Below, in pieces: positions 23,383-32,365 of a stretch of 64,000 nucleotides of DNA. The notes beneath the pieces were generated by a model that ran no database searches, was not told where the DNA came from, and saw only the letters and a list, made by a program, of their open reading frames with translations. Both the position numbers and the translations under genes were made by a program. Position 1 is the stretch's first letter. Every line of letters begins with the position of its first letter. The stretch is taken from positions 1 through 64,000 of IMG/VR virus record IMGVR_UViG_3300022699_000232, one strand, 5' to 3'. Origin of the DNA: a virus.

Positions 23383-24891
23383 ATGGTCGTAAACATCGAC
23401 AAGTTTATCGACGAGACCGAACTCGGTGCTCTCAGTGGCGGGTTTGCGGTTGCACCTGTGTCTTTCTCGCCGGAGACGGTGCAAGACATCTCGGGTCCCC
23501 CCAGCTTCGGAACGCTGGGGTCGAGCATCAATACGCACGATCATCCTGACGGTTCGACGACAGGGCTCAAGTTCGAGTTCACAGTGCCCTCCGATTACGA
23601 CGCCGGTCCGCTTCAACTTCAAGCGGTCTACGCGATGTCGACGGCTGTTGCTTCGCCCAACAATATGGTCGTGCTAAGCGTCGGCGCCGAGATCGCTGAT
23701 ACCGCCACCGGAAGCATCGACACGGCGACATATGCACAGTCGCCCTTCATCCTTGTCACTCCCGACAACTCCACTGACGTGGACCGCTCTGGCACCATCC
23801 TCTCCATCGCAGAGGGTGACTTCCAAGCAGGAGACAAGATCGTCTTCCTGATCGAGCGACTCGGTGGTGACGCTTCCGACGACCATACGGGCGATTTCCA
23901 ACTCATCGACTACATGGTGATCTACGACGGACAGGTCGCTGCTCGTGCGTTCACTCACAACGTCGAGGTTTTTTCCGATACAGGCGGAACGGCGCCAGCC
24001 GCCGGAACCAAGTCCAGCTTCAACACGCTCGACTTCCAGGAGGGTTTCACCCACGAACAGAAGTTCCAGTTCACGATCCCCGAGAACTGGGATGGCGCCT
24101 CGGATTTCCACGTTCGCTTCATCTACGCGATGACCGCGGCGCAAGCAGCAGCGGTCAGGTTCGACTTCTCAGGCGAGGCCACCAATCTCGTCACCGGCGC
24201 CGTCGACAGTCTTCCCATCGATGCTCTGGTTCAAGGGACTACGGCCGATACGGACGTCCATAGGACTACGGTGGCCTATGCTGTTCCTGGCACGAACCGG
24301 TCCGCGGGTGATGCGGTCGTCGTCACCTTCAACCGTCTAAGCGGTGATGCGTCGGATACCCATACCGGCGATTTCCAGCTTATCGCCGCCACCGTATTCG
24401 TCGGGCAGGGCGGCAGCACAGCCGTCAGCACGCTGGTCACCGAAGACTACCTCACCCACAGGAACTTCCGGATCGTGTCCGGACCCGGCGTCGATGGCGA
24501 GCAGGAGTCGCCGGACTTCTCAGGTGATTTCGAGCTTTGGGCTCTCATGACGTCTTCTGTGTCTTCGGGGCGCATCGACGTCGAGTGGCAAGGACGGCTC
24601 GCCGCTTCGCAGACACAGATCTCATCGATCATCATCCCCATCGTCGGTCAAAGCGGGGGCCCAACACCTGAGTATCAGGTCAAGGTCTATGCCGAGGGCT
24701 CCGGGGCAACGCCTGTTTACACCGGTGCTCTTACGGCAGAGACGACTGGCTCACGACAGTTAGTTTCGCTCACCGACAGCGATCTCAGCGCACAACCGAC
24801 CGGCGAGAAGCGTTTCTTCGTGGTCGTCGAGGCTTCCTTGGACTCTGGAGAAGAGCTTCGCGTCGGAACGCCCTTCGTGCGGCAGGAGTAA
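23383..24891 (+). CDS. Tail fibre paralogous to the C-terminal part of the 691-residue fibre
   Basis: 502 residues. A short N-terminus (VVNIDKFIDETELGALSG) replaces the long attachment region of the paralogue; then two ~150-residue domains (GLKFEFTVPSDYDAG ... and EQKFQFTIPENWDGA ...) and the final ~140 residues ending 'ELRVGTPFVRQE' match those at 19275-21350 domain for domain. The N-terminal 'ID-x-FID-x-TE' resembles the start of the collar fibre at 33281 (IDDFITPTE), suggesting a common docking peptide. Confidence 0.8.
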   Translation: MVVNIDKFIDETELGALSGGFAVAPVSFSPETVQDISGPPSFGTLGSSINTHDHPDGSTTGLKFEFTVPSDYDAGPLQLQAVYAMSTAVASPNNMVVLSVGAEIADTATGSIDTATYAQSPFILVTPDNSTDVDRSGTILSIAEGDFQAGDKIVFLIERLGGDASDDHTGDFQLIDYMVIYDGQVAARAFTHNVEVFSDTGGTAPAAGTKSSFNTLDFQEGFTHEQKFQFTIPENWDGASDFHVRFIYAMTAAQAAAVRFDFSGEATNLVTGAVDSLPIDALVQGTTADTDVHRTTVAYAVPGTNRSAGDAVVVTFNRLSGDASDTHTGDFQLIAATVFVGQGGSTAVSTLVTEDYLTHRNFRIVSGPGVDGEQESPDFSGDFELWALMTSSVSSGRIDVEWQGRLAASQTQISSIIIPIVGQSGGPTPEYQVKVYAEGSGATPVYTGALTAETTGSRQLVSLTDSDLSAQPTGEKRFFVVVEASLDSGEELRVGTPFVRQE

Positions 24892-24894
24892 GAC

Positions 24895-25650
24895 ATGCCT
24901 CTCTATGTAAACGACGGTCGAACTCCGCTCCAGGCTGCACCTTCGTCCCGTCAGGAGCTTTTGGCTCCCCGCGGGTTCGGTTACGGCGAGCTTCTTTCCA
25001 TCATCGGATCCTCCTCGGGAAGTGCCCCAGCACTGAGCGCTCTTGCGGTGCAAGGCATCGGAAGCCTGAGCACAGGCGTATCTTCGATCACGCCCACGGT
25101 TTCGGCTGCTGGTAGCGGCGGTGGCGGCGGGCTCGGAAACGAGACGACCTGGGCCTTGTCCGGCGGCGGCATTGCGAGTGTGACATCAGCCTTGCAGATG
25201 CTCGACGCCCCCTTCCGGCTCGCTGCTCAGGTCGCACTGCCTGCTGGTACGCCTGCTGGTGGCGATGAATTCTTCGTTGGTGTGACGATTCCACCGACGT
25301 CGCCTACAGCGACACTTCTTCTCGGAGGCGGTCCTGGTCCTTCGGTAGGGGTCGGCTGGAACTCCGGTATCGGACCGGATTGGCAGGTTCAGGCAGGCGG
25401 TGGTGCGGCTGTTCCTACTGGTGTCCCTGCTGCGGGCGGACCCATCGTCATCATCGAACTGGTGGAGAATCCGGCTACGACGTGGACGGTAGCTATCTAC
25501 GATGCCGTTTCCCTCTTGCCGCTCTTCCCTCCAACACCATTTCCCGGCGTTCCTGTTGGACCTTACGGGTTCACTCTCTACTTCAACGCCGCTTCAGGCG
25601 GCTCCGTCTCCAGTATCATCTGGGGCGTATCCATCGGACCTCAGCTTTAG
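24895..25650 (+). CDS. Glycine/alanine-rich virion protein with lectin-like C-terminus
   Basis: 251 residues. A short N-terminus (PLYVNDGRTPLQ) and a flexible Ser/Ala/Gly linker (~residues 45-85) lead to a ~165-residue beta domain (APFRLAAQVALPAGTPAGGDEFFVGV ... VGPYGFTLYFNAASGGSVSSIIWGVSI) that has the strand spacing of a concanavalin-like jelly roll. That points to glycan binding, but the family is not certain. 11 bases before the 857-residue fibre. Confidence 0.65.
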   Translation: MPLYVNDGRTPLQAAPSSRQELLAPRGFGYGELLSIIGSSSGSAPALSALAVQGIGSLSTGVSSITPTVSAAGSGGGGGLGNETTWALSGGGIASVTSALQMLDAPFRLAAQVALPAGTPAGGDEFFVGVTIPPTSPTATLLLGGGPGPSVGVGWNSGIGPDWQVQAGGGAAVPTGVPAAGGPIVIIELVENPATTWTVAIYDAVSLLPLFPPTPFPGVPVGPYGFTLYFNAASGGSVSSIIWGVSIGPQL

Positions 25651-25660
25651 GGCTTAGATC

Positions 25661-28234
25661 ATGCCTCTGAATCCGCACATCAAGGGTGGCGCTGACGTCC
25701 CGATCCTGGACGGCGGTACTGGTGCGTCTACAGCTTCAGGGGCCCGTACGAATCTCGACGCGCTCAATGAGGCGGCTCACGATCTACTCGATCACTCAGG
25801 GCTCACAGGTGTCGGCGATCTCACAACCGCTGCCCACGCTTCGCTCGATCACTCCACTATTCCGCACTCTTTCCTGAATATCGGGACGGTCACCGACGCT
25901 GCTGCCTCCGGCGATTTTGCGGCCGGTCTTACGGGTGACAGCAGGATCGTCTTCGATCAAAGCAGCGGTGTTCTCCGCGCCATTCGGACGACGACGTCCA
26001 CGAACGACATCGACACTGTCCTTCGTGTGTTTCGTGAGAACACTGGCGGAACGGCCACTGGATTCGGCTCGTGCATCTCTTTTGCGATGTCCGACGACGG
26101 TGGCGTCGAGGTTACCGGCGGGGACATCAGCAGTGTTCTCACGCAGTTCTCTCCGGTAGAGACTGAGGTCCAGATCCGACCGGTGCAGTCGGGCTCGACC
26201 GTCTCGGCGGTTACGGTTCGCGGGTCCGACCTCGGTCTCGTGACAGGCGGTCCCATCAATGCTGGGACATACGCACGCGTCGGATCGTCTACGGCGGCAG
26301 TCGCTCCTGGCGACCTATCCACCGGCAATGGCGCAAACTCGCTTTTCTATAACGCCAGCGGCAATCAGCTTCAGCTTGTCGGGGCATCTGCGATCATCAG
26401 TAGTGACGATGCCCTTACTGTTGCCTCTGGGACGACCGATGATGCTCTGACTCTCCGGTCCGGAGACAACGGCGCTGGCGACAGTGGCGACGTCACCATC
26501 GATGCTGGTTCAGCCACCGGCACCGCAGGGACCGTCACACTAGCCGGCACCAACGCTGCCTCGCTTGTTCTCGGACGAGCCGGACTCGCTACGAGTGTTC
26601 CCGGTAATCTGACGGTCACAGGCGACCTAACGGTCAACGGCACAACGACGACTGTCGATACGACGAATATCCTCGTTGAGGATGTGCTCGCGCTCTTCGC
26701 TGCAAACGCTTCGACCGCCGACGAGGCCGGTCTAGCTTTCGAGCGGGGCTCCACCGGCGACGATTCTTTGCTCCTGTGGAACGAGGCCGGCACTCGCTTC
26801 GAGCTTGGCCTGTTCGATACCTCTGGTGGAACGACGGCGCCCACTGGTGCGCTGACGTCGCTGTCGGACCTGCGAGTCAACGATCTCCTGCTCGCCGGCA
26901 CCGCGCTCACCGCAGACGGGGCTCTCACTGTCACGGCGACCGGTGCTACGCTTAGTCTTGACGGGTCCGCGCTCGAAACGAGCGCTACATCACTGACTGC
27001 GGACGGAGCATTCACCGTCGCTGCTACGAGCGCGGTGCTCAGCCTTGATGGTAGTGGCATTGAGACGAATGCCACAAGTCTCACGGCCGACGCGGCGATC
27101 TCTTTTCTTAGCGGTAGCGGAAATAACGCACTCACCCTGAAGTCTGGCGACAATGGCGCCGGTGACTCGGGGGACGTCACCATCGACTCGGGCACGGCCA
27201 CTGGCACGGCTGGTGATGTGCTTGTTGGCACGACGAGCGCGAATGCAGTCAGCGTTGGTCGTAGTGGTCAAGCCACCACTATCAACGGTACACTCACTGT
27301 TTCCGAGGCGGCTACCTTTACTCTCGCGGCTGACTTCGACGCCGGGGCGACTGTGGCCGCCGGTCAGGCGATCACCGGCGATGGTGCTCTCACCGTTGCG
27401 GCTACCGGCGCGGTTTTGAGCCTCGATGGATCCGGGCTGGAGACTTCAGCGACCACGTTCACAGCCGACGCTGCGTTTACGCTTGCGTCTGGTGTCTCTG
27501 ACAATGCTCTGACCCTGAGGTCAGGTAACAACGGTGCAGGAGATTCAGGCGACGTTACGGTCGACTCGGGTACGGCGACTGGTACCGCCGGCGACGTGTT
27601 GATCGGCACTACGAGCGCAAATGCCGTTAGTATTGGTCGAAGTGGCCAGGCTACTACCGTCAACGGTACTTTGACGGTGACGGAAGCTGCCACGTTCACC
27701 GCCTCCGCCGACTTCGATTCGGGGGCTACGGTCGCGGCGGGACAGTCGATTACCGGCGATGGCGCGCTTACGATTACCGCAACTGGTTCTGCACTGAGTC
27801 TCGATGGTTCTGGGTTGGAGACGTCGTCGACCACACTCACAGCAGACGCCGCGTTTACTCTGTCCTCTGGTACTGCCGACAACGTCCTCACGCTGAAGTC
27901 TGGCGATAACGGGGCCGGTGACTCAGGCAACGTGGTGGTAGATGCTGGCACCGCGACCGGGACCGCAGGTGATGTCAACGTGGGCACGACCAACGCCGCC
28001 AATGTCAACGTAGGGCGCGCGGCAGGCAGCATCGGGTTCTTCGGCGCGACCGCCGTTGGTCAGCAGACGGATGTTGGCGTTCTCACAGACTCTAGTGGTG
28101 GTAGCGTGGACGGAACGGTTGCGGCTGTTAGCGGTTCCGGCGATGACACGACCATCAACAACAACTTTGCCGACCTGGTAGATAGGATCAACGGTCTGCG
28201 AACTTCGGTCCGTAACCTCGGACTCATGGCCTAA
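25661..28234 (+). CDS. Long repetitive tail fibre
   Basis: 857 residues. The N-terminus (PLNPHIKGGADVPILDGGTGAS) is shared with the gene at 28623 and followed by two histidine repeats of the D-H-x-x-x-x-G-V type. Residues ~240-790 contain four copies of 'ALTLxSGxNGAGDSGxVxxDxGxATGTAG' and three long units of ~125 residues that add 'TLTV-x-EAATFT-x-x-ADFD-x-GATVAAGQ'. The C-terminus ends in a helix (NNNFADLVDRINGLRTSVRNLG), likely a trimerising coiled coil. The repeats form a long shaft; length changes by recombination would be easy. Confidence 0.8.
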   Translation: MPLNPHIKGGADVPILDGGTGASTASGARTNLDALNEAAHDLLDHSGLTGVGDLTTAAHASLDHSTIPHSFLNIGTVTDAAASGDFAAGLTGDSRIVFDQSSGVLRAIRTTTSTNDIDTVLRVFRENTGGTATGFGSCISFAMSDDGGVEVTGGDISSVLTQFSPVETEVQIRPVQSGSTVSAVTVRGSDLGLVTGGPINAGTYARVGSSTAAVAPGDLSTGNGANSLFYNASGNQLQLVGASAIISSDDALTVASGTTDDALTLRSGDNGAGDSGDVTIDAGSATGTAGTVTLAGTNAASLVLGRAGLATSVPGNLTVTGDLTVNGTTTTVDTTNILVEDVLALFAANASTADEAGLAFERGSTGDDSLLLWNEAGTRFELGLFDTSGGTTAPTGALTSLSDLRVNDLLLAGTALTADGALTVTATGATLSLDGSALETSATSLTADGAFTVAATSAVLSLDGSGIETNATSLTADAAISFLSGSGNNALTLKSGDNGAGDSGDVTIDSGTATGTAGDVLVGTTSANAVSVGRSGQATTINGTLTVSEAATFTLAADFDAGATVAAGQAITGDGALTVAATGAVLSLDGSGLETSATTFTADAAFTLASGVSDNALTLRSGNNGAGDSGDVTVDSGTATGTAGDVLIGTTSANAVSIGRSGQATTVNGTLTVTEAATFTASADFDSGATVAAGQSITGDGALTITATGSALSLDGSGLETSSTTLTADAAFTLSSGTADNVLTLKSGDNGAGDSGNVVVDAGTATGTAGDVNVGTTNAANVNVGRAAGSIGFFGATAVGQQTDVGVLTDSSGGSVDGTVAAVSGSGDDTTINNNFADLVDRINGLRTSVRNLGLMA
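26395..28030 (+). repeat. Tandem ~375-base repeats within the 857-residue fibre
   Basis: Units start near 26400, 26998, 27373 and 27751; the last two are 378 bases apart. The protein repeats are highly similar while codons differ in many places, so the copies are old or kept apart by selection. The first unit is shorter and diverged. Confidence 0.7.
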
Positions 28235-28263
28235 AATCGTGATCGGTAATTGAGGTAACCACG

Positions 28264-28605
28264 ATGAAGATCGACTTCTCTCAGGAACTCAAGACCATCG
28301 AAGGAGATACGCTGCACCGCGAGCGTGTCGATAGCGGCAAGATCGCGCGTGTCCCCGCTACGCTGAAGTGGGCGACTGTCGAGGCGCTCCTGTCGCCTCC
28401 GGCAAACGCGAACGTTTCCGGGGAAGAGAAGGCTCGACGCTATGATCTCGCCATCAAGATCCAGCAGTCGCACACACCCCTCGATCTTCCCGTCGACGAC
28501 GTCAGCTTCATCAAGAAGCTCTGCGACGAGCACTTCCCTCCGCTCGTAATGGGTCAGACACGCAAGCTTCTGGAAGGCCCGCAGACTGAAGGGAAGAGCG
28601 ACTAG
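28264..28605 (+). CDS. Conserved phage protein, possible assembly factor
   Basis: 113 residues, helical, unlike its fibre neighbours. It reads 'KIDFSQELKTIEGDTL', 'ATLKWATVEALLSPP', 'SGEEKARRYDLAIKIQQ', 'DVSFIKKLCDEHFPPLVMGQTRKLLEG', the layout of a small conserved phage protein often seen near tail genes (start strand, 'A-x-x-ALL', 'EEK-x-R-x-x-LA-x-KI', 'I-K-K-L-x-x-x-x-x-P-L-V-x-G-Q-x-x-K-L-L-E'). Function unproven; a fibre or tail assembly chaperone is plausible. Sits between two fibres that share an N-terminus. Confidence 0.6.
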   Translation: MKIDFSQELKTIEGDTLHRERVDSGKIARVPATLKWATVEALLSPPANANVSGEEKARRYDLAIKIQQSHTPLDLPVDDVSFIKKLCDEHFPPLVMGQTRKLLEGPQTEGKSD

Positions 28606-28622
28606 CGCTCCGGAGAATCGAG

Positions 28623-29276
28623 ATGCCAGTCAATCCACACATCAAGGGCGGACCTGACGTTCCTGTCACCGATGGCGGTACCGGTGCCTCTAGTGCCTCC
28701 ACTGGCCTCTCGAATCTCGGCGGAATCGATACCTCCGCACACTCCTCGATTGACCACACCGGCATTCCGGGTGTTGGCGATCTGACGACCGCTGCTCACT
28801 CCTCGCTCGATCACACCGGCATTCCCGGTGCCGGCGCTTCGCTCATTGGGCAAGAATCAGGAACTCCATCCTCGTCTGGAGGGACTACAGCCGAGGAAAC
28901 TCTGTCTTCAGTGAGCGTGCCAGCAAATACGCTGGCGTCAAATGGGGACTCTCTTCGAGCCAGCTTTCGCGTTCAGGCGGGAACCCACCTCTCTGGAGCG
29001 TCGGCAACTACTCGTATCCGTTGGGGCGGTAGTCAGATCTACAGCAAAGCGGCCTCTCCCGGAGCGAACCTTCTTCTGAACATCGACGTGCGTATTAAGC
29101 GCACTGGCGTCGGCACGCAGGTGATCTACGTCGACGATGGGACCGTGACACGGATGACGGGGTCAGCAGACGAGACCTCGGGAAACTCCATCGCCATCTC
29201 AAATCAAAACTCGTCCGGCTCGAACGATGCTGGCGGGCTAGTCGTGGATCTGTTTGAGGTCGAGGCCGTCATCTAA
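28623..29276 (+). CDS. Short fibre with two DHTGIPG repeats and a beta tip
   Basis: 217 residues. The N-terminus (PVNPHIKGGPDVPVTDGGTGAS) matches the 857-residue fibre; residues ~38-70 hold two copies of 'H-SS-x-DHTGIPG', joined by 'VGDLTTAA' exactly as in that fibre. The last ~135 residues are a jelly-roll-like tip (LRASFRVQAGTHLSGASATTRIRWGG ...). It looks like a short alternative that uses the same attachment site. Confidence 0.75.
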   Translation: MPVNPHIKGGPDVPVTDGGTGASSASTGLSNLGGIDTSAHSSIDHTGIPGVGDLTTAAHSSLDHTGIPGAGASLIGQESGTPSSSGGTTAEETLSSVSVPANTLASNGDSLRASFRVQAGTHLSGASATTRIRWGGSQIYSKAASPGANLLLNIDVRIKRTGVGTQVIYVDDGTVTRMTGSADETSGNSIAISNQNSSGSNDAGGLVVDLFEVEAVI

Positions 29277-29387
29277 GACGTAACCTGCTGGATTACAGAA
29301 GTTTCTCTCTTCTATCCCGCCTGGTAGACTAAGGTAGCCTCTGCTCAATGCGAGGGCCTCAGTTCCAATCTCGGGGAGCAGCCGACC

Positions 29388-30422
29388 GTGCCGAGACAGA
29401 TCATCGACGGCGCAGACGCCGTAGACGCTATTGCTGGTCTCAGCTTCCCCGATTTCGGCACCGGTGCGCTCGGCAACGTCACCATCGCCGCACCTACGGA
29501 TGCTGCCGGCCGGAAGAACTACAGCGCTCTAACCATCGATCCAGGTGCCCATCTAGCTGTCACCGCCCGTCGCAAGCTCGTGGTGCTGGTGCAGGGAAAT
29601 CTTACGGTGAACGGGCCCCTAACCGCTACGGGTCGGGGTGGTCTTGGCGCAGTCGGCGGAGACGGCGGCAACGCGGGCAGTTCCGCCTCTATTGCCAACC
29701 CAAAGAACGCTTCGGCATCCGGTGGCGGGGGCAGCGGTGGTGATGGGCAAGAATCGCTTGGTGCGGGCGGCGATGGTGCGTCCAGATCAACATCTCTGCT
29801 TGACGGCGCAGGTGCAGGCACAGGCGGCCCGTCTCCATCCGGTGGCAACGGCGGCGTCATTTCAGCGCTTGACGCGACAGAAAGGGGGCGCATCGAGGAT
29901 GATCTGGGCGGCTCTCCTTTCACTTACGCTCCTGGCGGCGGTGGCGGCGGTGGCGGCGGTACTGACTCTGGTGAGAGCGGTACTTCAGGACTAGGCGGTA
30001 CGCCAGGATCTCAGACTGGTTCCGGTTTTGGTGTTGGGGAAAATGGCGGAGATGGTTCTGGTGGCGGTGCCGGCGGCGGGGGCGCTGGCGGCGCCGGCGG
30101 CGGGGAGCTAGAAGTTCGTGTCGGCGGCGATGTGTTGATCGACGCAGCAGCCGAGATCAGTGCCGACGGCGCTGTTGGAGGAACCGGCGGTGACGCCGGT
30201 GAACCCTCTGTCGCAGGTGCCGGCGGCGGCGGCGGGGGCGGCGCTGGAGGAATCATTCTTCTCATTTACCGCGGTACACCGACGAACGTAGACGCTGCGC
30301 ACGTACATGCTGACGGCGGAGCAGGTGGTAACGGAGGAGTCGAGACCGGCGGCGGTGGCGGCGACGATGGTTTCGACGGCTCCACCGGGGAAGACGGTTA
30401 TGCTGTCTTCTTCCAGGTGTAG
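29388..30422 (+). CDS. Glycine-rich adhesin (cassette copy 1)
   Basis: 344 residues, GTG start preceded by GGGGAG. After a ~80-residue beta N-terminus (PRQIIDGADAVDAIAGLSFPDFGTGALG ... VTARRKLVVLVQGNLTVNGPLTA) the protein is dominated by GGxGG runs, interrupted at ~235-270 and ~285-320 by beta segments (LEVRVGGDVLIDAAAEISADG; GGIILLIYRG). Such glycine patterns can form polyglycine-II helices, as known for the S16/T2-type gp38 fibre-tip adhesins. Paralogue at 31361-32362. A 110-base leader precedes it, in which CTGCTC (29341-29346) can pair with GAGCAG (29376-29381) next to the ribosome binding site. Confidence 0.75.
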   Translation: MPRQIIDGADAVDAIAGLSFPDFGTGALGNVTIAAPTDAAGRKNYSALTIDPGAHLAVTARRKLVVLVQGNLTVNGPLTATGRGGLGAVGGDGGNAGSSASIANPKNASASGGGGSGGDGQESLGAGGDGASRSTSLLDGAGAGTGGPSPSGGNGGVISALDATERGRIEDDLGGSPFTYAPGGGGGGGGGTDSGESGTSGLGGTPGSQTGSGFGVGENGGDGSGGGAGGGGAGGAGGGELEVRVGGDVLIDAAAEISADGAVGGTGGDAGEPSVAGAGGGGGGGAGGIILLIYRGTPTNVDAAHVHADGGAGGNGGVETGGGGGDDGFDGSTGEDGYAVFFQV

Positions 30423-30442
30423 GACGTAGGACGGTCGCGATC

Positions 30443-31348
30443 ATGATGATCCAGAAGACAAGTCCGTGCTGCGGAGAACTCCTGTTCCAGGCTGAGAAAC
30501 CCGACCATCTCGCGGCTGAGGTATTCCTTCAGGCGTGGAAGGACGACGCGAACAACCAGAACGGCCATGGATTCGAGTGTCCAGGCTGTGGTGGTTACTT
30601 CCGTACCCAGGATGACGGCATCCCCGCCGGCGATGGTGGCGGGTTGATGCTTCTCGACGAATCGAAGCCGCGCATCGACTCGCTGACCATCGGGTCGGGC
30701 TCTCGAACAGGCGGCGAGGCTCTCTACATCAACGGAGCGTCTCTCGACTCCGGGACCCTTAGCGTCACCTTCGCTGGAAAGCCCGTGAAGGAGTTGACCG
30801 ACATCACAACATCCAGTGCTCGCGTCGTGAGCCCCGTTGGTACTTATCGTCTCCTTCCAGAGGGTGATGAACTCGTGAAGCTCTCGCTTTCGAATCGGTC
30901 GGGGACGCCCGCACTCAACGAGGAACTCCGACAAGGTTCTAAGCGCGTGGGCGTCATCCGTTTGGTGGAGGCGGATGAGATTCGAATTACACTGGATTCT
31001 GGCTTCACGAATTCGATCACCTCTTTGATCGGTAACACGGTGAAGGGCAGTTCCTCCGGGTTTACTGCAACCGTCTCGACGGCGATTAGGCCGGAATTCA
31101 TCGATGGCGAGGAAGTTGTCGGACAGACTGGCGGGGCTAAGGGTGTTCTTAGATCTCGCGAGGAATGGATCGTTGATTCACCCACGCGGGCATATCAGGC
31201 TGGTGAGTTGGTAAAGGGTAGTTCCTCGGGCACTTACATCCGACTCGTTACTCCCGCTTACTCCGGTGCTGTGGACGTCGCGGTTTCCAACGAGCGCGGT
31301 CAGCGCGATGTTGGCAGCGTCCTCAAGAACGGGTTCACCTACCTGTAG
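30443..31348 (+). CDS. Zinc-binding N-terminus plus IPT/TIG-type domain (cassette copy 1)
   Basis: 301 residues. N-terminal SPCCG (C9, C10) and FECPGCGG (~C46, C49) make a four-cysteine zinc site; residues ~75-125 form an Ig-like IPT/TIG domain (SKPRIDSLTIGSGSRTGGEALYINGASL ... VTFAGKPV). The remainder carries two 'VKGSSSG' turns and ends 'GAVDVAVSNERGQRDVGSVLKNGFTY', again IPT-like. Paralogue at 32366-33268. Always directly behind a glycine-rich adhesin, so a partner or chaperone role is inferred. Confidence 0.75.
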   Translation: MMIQKTSPCCGELLFQAEKPDHLAAEVFLQAWKDDANNQNGHGFECPGCGGYFRTQDDGIPAGDGGGLMLLDESKPRIDSLTIGSGSRTGGEALYINGASLDSGTLSVTFAGKPVKELTDITTSSARVVSPVGTYRLLPEGDELVKLSLSNRSGTPALNEELRQGSKRVGVIRLVEADEIRITLDSGFTNSITSLIGNTVKGSSSGFTATVSTAIRPEFIDGEEVVGQTGGAKGVLRSREEWIVDSPTRAYQAGELVKGSSSGTYIRLVTPAYSGAVDVAVSNERGQRDVGSVLKNGFTYL

Positions 31349-31360
31349 GGGATGATCTAG

Positions 31361-32362
31361 ATGCCCAGGCAAGTCACCGACGGACTGGAACTCACTGACG
31401 CGATTACCGCCGCAGGTCTAGACGCTCGATTCGGTAGCGGCGCCCTTGGTGATGGTACGATCTCCAGCCTCATGGAGGTTGGAGGCGAACTCAACTACAA
31501 CAACCTCGTCGTTGAGACGTCTGGGGCTCTTATTGCGCTGGTAAGGCGCAAGCTCACTGTTCGTTGTCGAGCGAATTGTGACATCCAAGGCAGCGGGGCA
31601 ATCCACGCTGACGGGCGCGGCGCTGTCGGTGTAGCAGGCGGTGCTGGGTTCTTTGGCGCTGGATCTGGCTTTTCCGGTCAGGCCGGCATTGCCGGTTTTT
31701 CCTTCGCCGGAGGCGGAGGCGGAGGCGGGGGCGGCGCCACCGCGGCCGGTGGAATCGGCGGTGATCGTAGTCCGATGCTCAACGGAGGGACCAGCACCGG
31801 CGGTGCCCCGGGTACTGCCTCGGTGGATGGCGCGGCCCCGACTGCCTTGAGTGGCGACGTTCGTCCGCGGTTGGAAGACGCTCCGATTTCGCAGATGTTG
31901 TTGTGGTCTTCGTCGGGTGGAAGCGGCTCCGGTGGTGCGGGCACCGGCTCTACTGGCTCAGCAGGTGCGGGCGGCGTCCCCGGAACTCAGACCGGCTCAG
32001 ACCTCGGTGGTGGCGGTGCTGGTGGCAGCGGTTCCATGGGCTCTTCAAGTGGTGGAGGAGCCAGTGGTGCAGGAGCAGGCTCCATTGCGCTCTTCGTCGG
32101 CAGTGATCTCACGATTGACGCTTCGGCTCGCATCTCTGCCGACGGCGGAGATGGCGGTGACGGTGGTGCTGGTGGTGCTAATGATGGTGGCGCCGGCGGG
32201 GGCGGCGCTGGCGGCATGGTCGAAGTGATCTACAACACGAGCACAACCCCCGGCAACATCGATGCTGCCCACATCCATGCGAATGGCGGCGCTGGTGGAA
32301 CTTCTTCTGAGGGCGACGGTGGTGCCGGCGAAGACGGTATCGCCGTGTTTAAGGAGGTGTAG
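31361..32362 (+). CDS. Glycine-rich adhesin (cassette copy 2)
   Basis: 333 residues. N-terminus 'PRQVTDGLELTDAITAAGLDARFGSGALGDG ... LIALVRRKLTVRCRANCDIQGSGAI' aligns with copy 1; the glycine-rich body (GGGGGGGGATAAGGIGG ...) and beta segments (IALFVGSDLTIDASARISADGGDG; GMVEVIYNTSTTPGNIDAAHIHANGG) follow in the same order. 12 bases after the previous gene and 3 before the next. The differing glycine loops are where receptor choice would lie if it works like known gp38-type adhesins. Confidence 0.75.
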   Translation: MPRQVTDGLELTDAITAAGLDARFGSGALGDGTISSLMEVGGELNYNNLVVETSGALIALVRRKLTVRCRANCDIQGSGAIHADGRGAVGVAGGAGFFGAGSGFSGQAGIAGFSFAGGGGGGGGGATAAGGIGGDRSPMLNGGTSTGGAPGTASVDGAAPTALSGDVRPRLEDAPISQMLLWSSSGGSGSGGAGTGSTGSAGAGGVPGTQTGSDLGGGGAGGSGSMGSSSGGGASGAGAGSIALFVGSDLTIDASARISADGGDGGDGGAGGANDGGAGGGGAGGMVEVIYNTSTTPGNIDAAHIHANGGAGGTSSEGDGGAGEDGIAVFKEV

Positions 32363-32365
32363 TCG

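Noticed and set aside
26371-28032. Long minus-strand frames (286 and 222 residues) opposite the repetitive fibre
   Set aside because: They simply mirror the repeats of the plus-strand fibre (A/S/P/V-rich antisense) and have no start signals.
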